Assembly: GCF_004138165.1 (NCBI RefSeq)
Contig: NZ_RYFF01000018.1
Span: 1 to 64,000, forward strand
Length of the DNA stretch: 64,000 bases
Origin: Candidatus Chloroploca sp. Khr17
GTDB taxonomy: Bacteria > Chloroflexota > Chloroflexia > Chloroflexales > Chloroflexaceae
Direction: 5' to 3'
Shown here: positions 61,264 to 64,000 of the stretch, in pieces
Layout: every line of letters starts with the position of its first letter
Position numbering within the stretch: the first letter of the stretch is position 1
Translations under genes and position numbers: made by a program
The notes under the pieces: model-generated
What the model was told of the DNA's origin: nothing
The model's database searches: none
The model's input: only the letters and a program-made list of their open reading frames with translations

Positions 61264-63719
61264 GCTGACTCCAGAATCAATGTCTCGACCGTGTGCCGCT
61301 CGACGGCTTCACGGGTCCAGAAGAGCGGAAGATAGCCGCCGGTACGCCACGTACTGGTCAGACTGGCGTAGTGTTTGCTGGCGGGATGGCCGCTTTGACC
61401 AGTTGGAATGATGATCCGTGCGTTATCCCAGTCGCCTGGATCGAGGATCTGACGATATGAGGGCCCATTATAAGCTGGTCCTGCCGCTGTTTCGCGTGGC
61501 ACGTACTGGTGATTGACCGTATCAACGTCACCGGCCATCGGCCAGGGGCCACGGTTGAAGAGCGAGGCAAGGGCCGGGACGCTCCCCAGGGGATGGCGCA
61601 GGGTCAGCGTATGGACACGTTTATAGACCCAGCGTTTTGGATCGGGGCCGAGGCGGGTGCGCAACTCGGCGACAGCGCGACTGAAAGCCTGCGCGAGTAC
61701 CTCGTTCCAGGTGCGCTCGTTGCCGAGCCAGGGATCGGGTCGATCAGGGAGGGGGGCTGCTTCGATGCGTTCCAGCATGGTCGGCAGCGCATGTTCGAGA
61801 TAGATATTCGAGGGAATCGCGCTGAACGCCCCAACAGCTGCGGCCACCCCAAGCAGCCCGTCGAGTTCGCGGTAGGTCACCCGGGTGAGGTGGTAACGCA
61901 GGCTATCATAAACAGTCGCCGCACTGCTCTCGACGCTCAACACGCCATCCCAGGCAACCAGCAACTCGCAGACGGCCTGTTCAAGCGGATCGGACAGTTC
62001 AAGGGTTGCGATCAAACGGGCCAGCTTCAGCCCTGGAACCGAGAGCGTATCCTGCTGGATCTGGGCAAAACTCCGGGTATCGTGGCGTTCGGTTGCCTCA
62101 AGCAACGTGGTGATGCGCTCGGCACGATACGGGTTGGCATACTCGCCCTGGAGCAAAGCCGCAAGTGGATGGTCGGGGCCAACGATGCGGTTATTGGCCG
62201 TCACGACGATCCCATCGGGTGGGTTCAGGCTGGCTGGTACGTATTCGGACGGGAGAAAGCCCTGCCACTCATACGCCCCGTCCCAGCCTGGCACAGGCAG
62301 ATGCGGATGGCCGTGGGGGCGGAGCGGGATCTTGCCGGCGAGCGCGTACCCAATCTGACCGCGGGTGTCGGCATAGACAAAATTCTGAGGTGGCACATGC
62401 CAGTCGGCGAGTGCCGCCCGAAACTCGTCCCAATTCCGCGCCCGGTTGAGTTTGAGCACCGCCCGACTAAGGGCTGGCGAAGGATCGAGCGCAGTCCAGC
62501 GCAGGGCAAGCGCCGTATTGGGCGCGGGATCAACGATCGCGTCGCCAATCCGCCCGCGCACCTGATCAATGATCGGCCCGTGGTGGGTCAGCTGCACATC
62601 AACCAGCACAACCTCTTTTTGCCCCTTGACCACAATCTCTTCGCGCAGCGTCTCCATCGTACGCCACTCGCCCTGCCAGGCATACCGGGTCGGATCTTCT
62701 GGATGCAAACGCTCAAGATAGAGATCCTGGATATCAAGCGGCGCATTAGTCATGCCCCAGGCAAGATCGCGATTATGGCCGATGACGACGCCACAAGTAC
62801 CGGGCATCGTCACGCCGGCGACGTGGAAATCGCCACCTTCGAGGTGGGCCAGATACCAGAGGCCCGGCAACCCAAGGCCAAGGTGGGGATCATTGGCCAG
62901 CAGAGGCCGCCCATGGACGGTGCGGTCGCCGCTGACGGCCCACGCATTCGAGCCTTGAGGCCCACTTGTATCGCCGGTAAAGCGTGTTGCATCGCCGGCG
63001 ATGCGTAGGATGGTTGCCCCGAGATCGTCTGGATAACGGGTTCCCCTGGGCAAGGTCAGCAGCTCGGGCTGAGAAGACCGCGCCGCAAGTGCGGCGGCCC
63101 GGTCTTCACCAACGAGCGCAACCATCTGGGCATTGAAGAGCTCGCTCATCCAGTTGGTCGAAAGATTCAGCGCCATCATCTTGGGCCAGGCGAGAATATC
63201 GACAAGTTCCCAGGGCCGTGGTTGAAACCCAAGGATCGTATATTCAAGCGGGAGGCGACCACGCAGCGCCTCGACGCCTTGATTGATGCCGGTGGTATAG
63301 GCTTCAATCAGCGCTGCGGTCTCAGCATCAATCAGTTCAGCTTCACGTTCAGCCACGCGTGAAAAACCGAGGGTACGGATAAACTGGTCGGAACTGAGGG
63401 CAATTGGCCCGAAGATCTCGGCCAGTTGGCCGCGGGCGGTACGGCGATGCAATTCCATTTGCCAGAGCCGATCCTGGCTATGGATAAAACCGAGGGCGGC
63501 GAAGAGATCCTGATTCGTGCTGGCATAGAGATGGGGAATACCCCAGCGGTCGCGGTGAACCGTCGCACGAGCCGTCAGACCCGGCAGCGCCACGCGCCCC
63601 GTTGTGCGTGGCAACGGGCGGCGCAGGGCGGCAAGGGCACCCACACCAGCGGCACCGGCGGCGAGGCCCATCGTGAGCCCGAACGCTCGGGCAAGGCGAG
63701 AAAAGTCAAACATTGACAT
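61260..63719 (-). CDS. Penicillin-acylase-family N-terminal nucleophile amidohydrolase
   Basis: An 819-residue precursor with a hydrophobic N-terminal anchor or signal (about 10-32), so it is probably exported or membrane-attached. Ntn-hydrolase hallmarks: VHRDRWGIPHLYA and GFIHSQDRLWQMEL in the alpha-chain, autocleavage at G256-S257 (PQGSNAWAVSG), then ANDPHLGLGLPGLWYLAHLE, and WGMTNAPLDIQD in the beta-chain. Family members hydrolyse penicillins, acyl-homoserine lactones or other amides; the substrate is unknown. AGGAG lies 5 bp before the ATG. It heads an operon with the glucosidase and phosphoesterase. Confidence 0.92.
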   Translation of the reverse strand: MSMFDFSRLARAFGLTMGLAAGAAGVGALAALRRPLPRTTGRVALPGLTARATVHRDRWGIPHLYASTNQDLFAALGFIHSQDRLWQMELHRRTARGQLAEIFGPIALSSDQFIRTLGFSRVAEREAELIDAETAALIEAYTTGINQGVEALRGRLPLEYTILGFQPRPWELVDILAWPKMMALNLSTNWMSELFNAQMVALVGEDRAAALAARSSQPELLTLPRGTRYPDDLGATILRIAGDATRFTGDTSGPQGSNAWAVSGDRTVHGRPLLANDPHLGLGLPGLWYLAHLEGGDFHVAGVTMPGTCGVVIGHNRDLAWGMTNAPLDIQDLYLERLHPEDPTRYAWQGEWRTMETLREEIVVKGQKEVVLVDVQLTHHGPIIDQVRGRIGDAIVDPAPNTALALRWTALDPSPALSRAVLKLNRARNWDEFRAALADWHVPPQNFVYADTRGQIGYALAGKIPLRPHGHPHLPVPGWDGAYEWQGFLPSEYVPASLNPPDGIVVTANNRIVGPDHPLAALLQGEYANPYRAERITTLLEATERHDTRSFAQIQQDTLSVPGLKLARLIATLELSDPLEQAVCELLVAWDGVLSVESSAATVYDSLRYHLTRVTYRELDGLLGVAAAVGAFSAIPSNIYLEHALPTMLERIEAAPLPDRPDPWLGNERTWNEVLAQAFSRAVAELRTRLGPDPKRWVYKRVHTLTLRHPLGSVPALASLFNRGPWPMAGDVDTVNHQYVPRETAAGPAYNGPSYRQILDPGDWDNARIIIPTGQSGHPASKHYASLTSTWRTGGYLPLFWTREAVERHTVETLILESA

Positions 63720-64000
63720 AGCTTCTCCTCGTGGCCTGTGGCGCTTGCTCCATCAGATTCTGCACCTCAGTAGTGGGTAACGGAAATTTCCTGAGATGCT
63801 CGCAGCCTTGTCGTGCTGAGCGCAGCGAAGCATCTCTGCCATTGGGACGCCTGAGACCCTTCGCTGCGCTCAGGGTGACACAACCCAGGAAACTTACATT
63901 ACCGACCAAGCAACCTAACCCAATTGTGAGTGTGCTCGGCTATAATGTCAACCCACAGCGAGGCCGAAACAACGTATAATAAATTGTATGATACCGTCAT
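63720..64000. repeat. Spacer with dispersed palindromic repeat and TATAAT-like sequence
   Basis: A 30-bp element at 63850-63879, identical to 31645-31674, is preceded by an inverted part-copy (CTGAGCGCAGCGAAG, about 63819-63833), together able to form a hairpin. Near the edge TATAAT occurs at about 63941-63946 and TATAATAAA near 63976, possibly a promoter reading off the right edge. No gene start can be supported. Confidence 0.6.

Noticed and set aside
61509-63008. 499-codon forward frame opposite the penicillin-acylase gene
   Set aside because: It lies wholly antisense to a gene with full family motifs, has no recognisable domain and reflects codon bias of the opposite strand.

Overview
The window looks like a chromosomal segment of a member of the Chloroflexota, most likely class Chloroflexia. 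This is inferred from gene content, not from a database match: a large MalT-like ATPase with a BTAD domain, a zinc-ribbon Ser/Thr kinase fused to WD40 repeats, a NACHT-FGE fusion, a VanW protein, type-4 uracil-DNA glycosylase and RNase J. Base composition is moderately GC-rich, with Shine-Dalgarno sites and strong symmetric intrinsic terminators. Genus cannot be decided from the sequence alone. There is no prophage, CRISPR array or complete insertion sequence; the only hint of a mobile element is a transposase-like N-terminus cut by the left edge.

Layout. 0-7.4 kb: M20 peptidase, HD protein, solitary DNA methyltransferase, tRNA-Ser(GGA), a large membrane protein, a DUF2202 lipoprotein and a GNAT acetyltransferase. 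7.7-10.3 kb: a polyhydroxyalkanoate-type set (thiolase, acetoacetyl-CoA reductase, phasin-like protein) without a synthase. 10.3-19.3 kb: BTAD regulator, small membrane protein, pxpA, GTP-type PEP carboxykinase and two TRAP permease subunits without a binding protein. 19.3-25.2 kb: gyrA carrying a 520-residue HNH intein, then divergent pxpBC. 25.4-35.2 kb: phosphoesterase, tRNA-Lys(CTT), VanW protein, kinase-WD40 protein, SH3 protein, uracil-DNA glycosylase and RNase J. 35.2-44 kb: BASS transporter with acyl-CoA ligase, dcd, Nudix with CcdA, PAP2-like protein with glycosyltransferase, and PrsW. 44-47.1 kb: histidine genes (hisB, a MazG-like gene, hisN, hisC) interrupted by palindromic repeats. 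47.2-52.2 kb: tRNA-Pro(TGG), a PhoB/PhoR-type two-component pair, a SpoIIE phosphatase, an O-methyltransferase and tRNA-Gln(TTG). 52.3-56.3 kb: prs, a CorC-family protein, cdd, SRP RNA, a cluster of DnaA boxes that could be oriC, and a bifunctional-nuclease-family gene. 56.4-64 kb: the NACHT-FGE protein and a three-gene operon (penicillin-acylase family, GH13 glucosidase, phosphoesterase).

The most noteworthy items are the gyrA intein, inserted 11 residues before the catalytic tyrosine and carrying an HNH nuclease followed by a tandem array of W-D-P repeats; the DnaA-box cluster beside the SRP RNA gene; the NACHT-FGE fusion, which appears to lack one FGE active-site cysteine; and several families of dispersed palindromic repeats, one of which has become the C-terminal coding end of pxpB.
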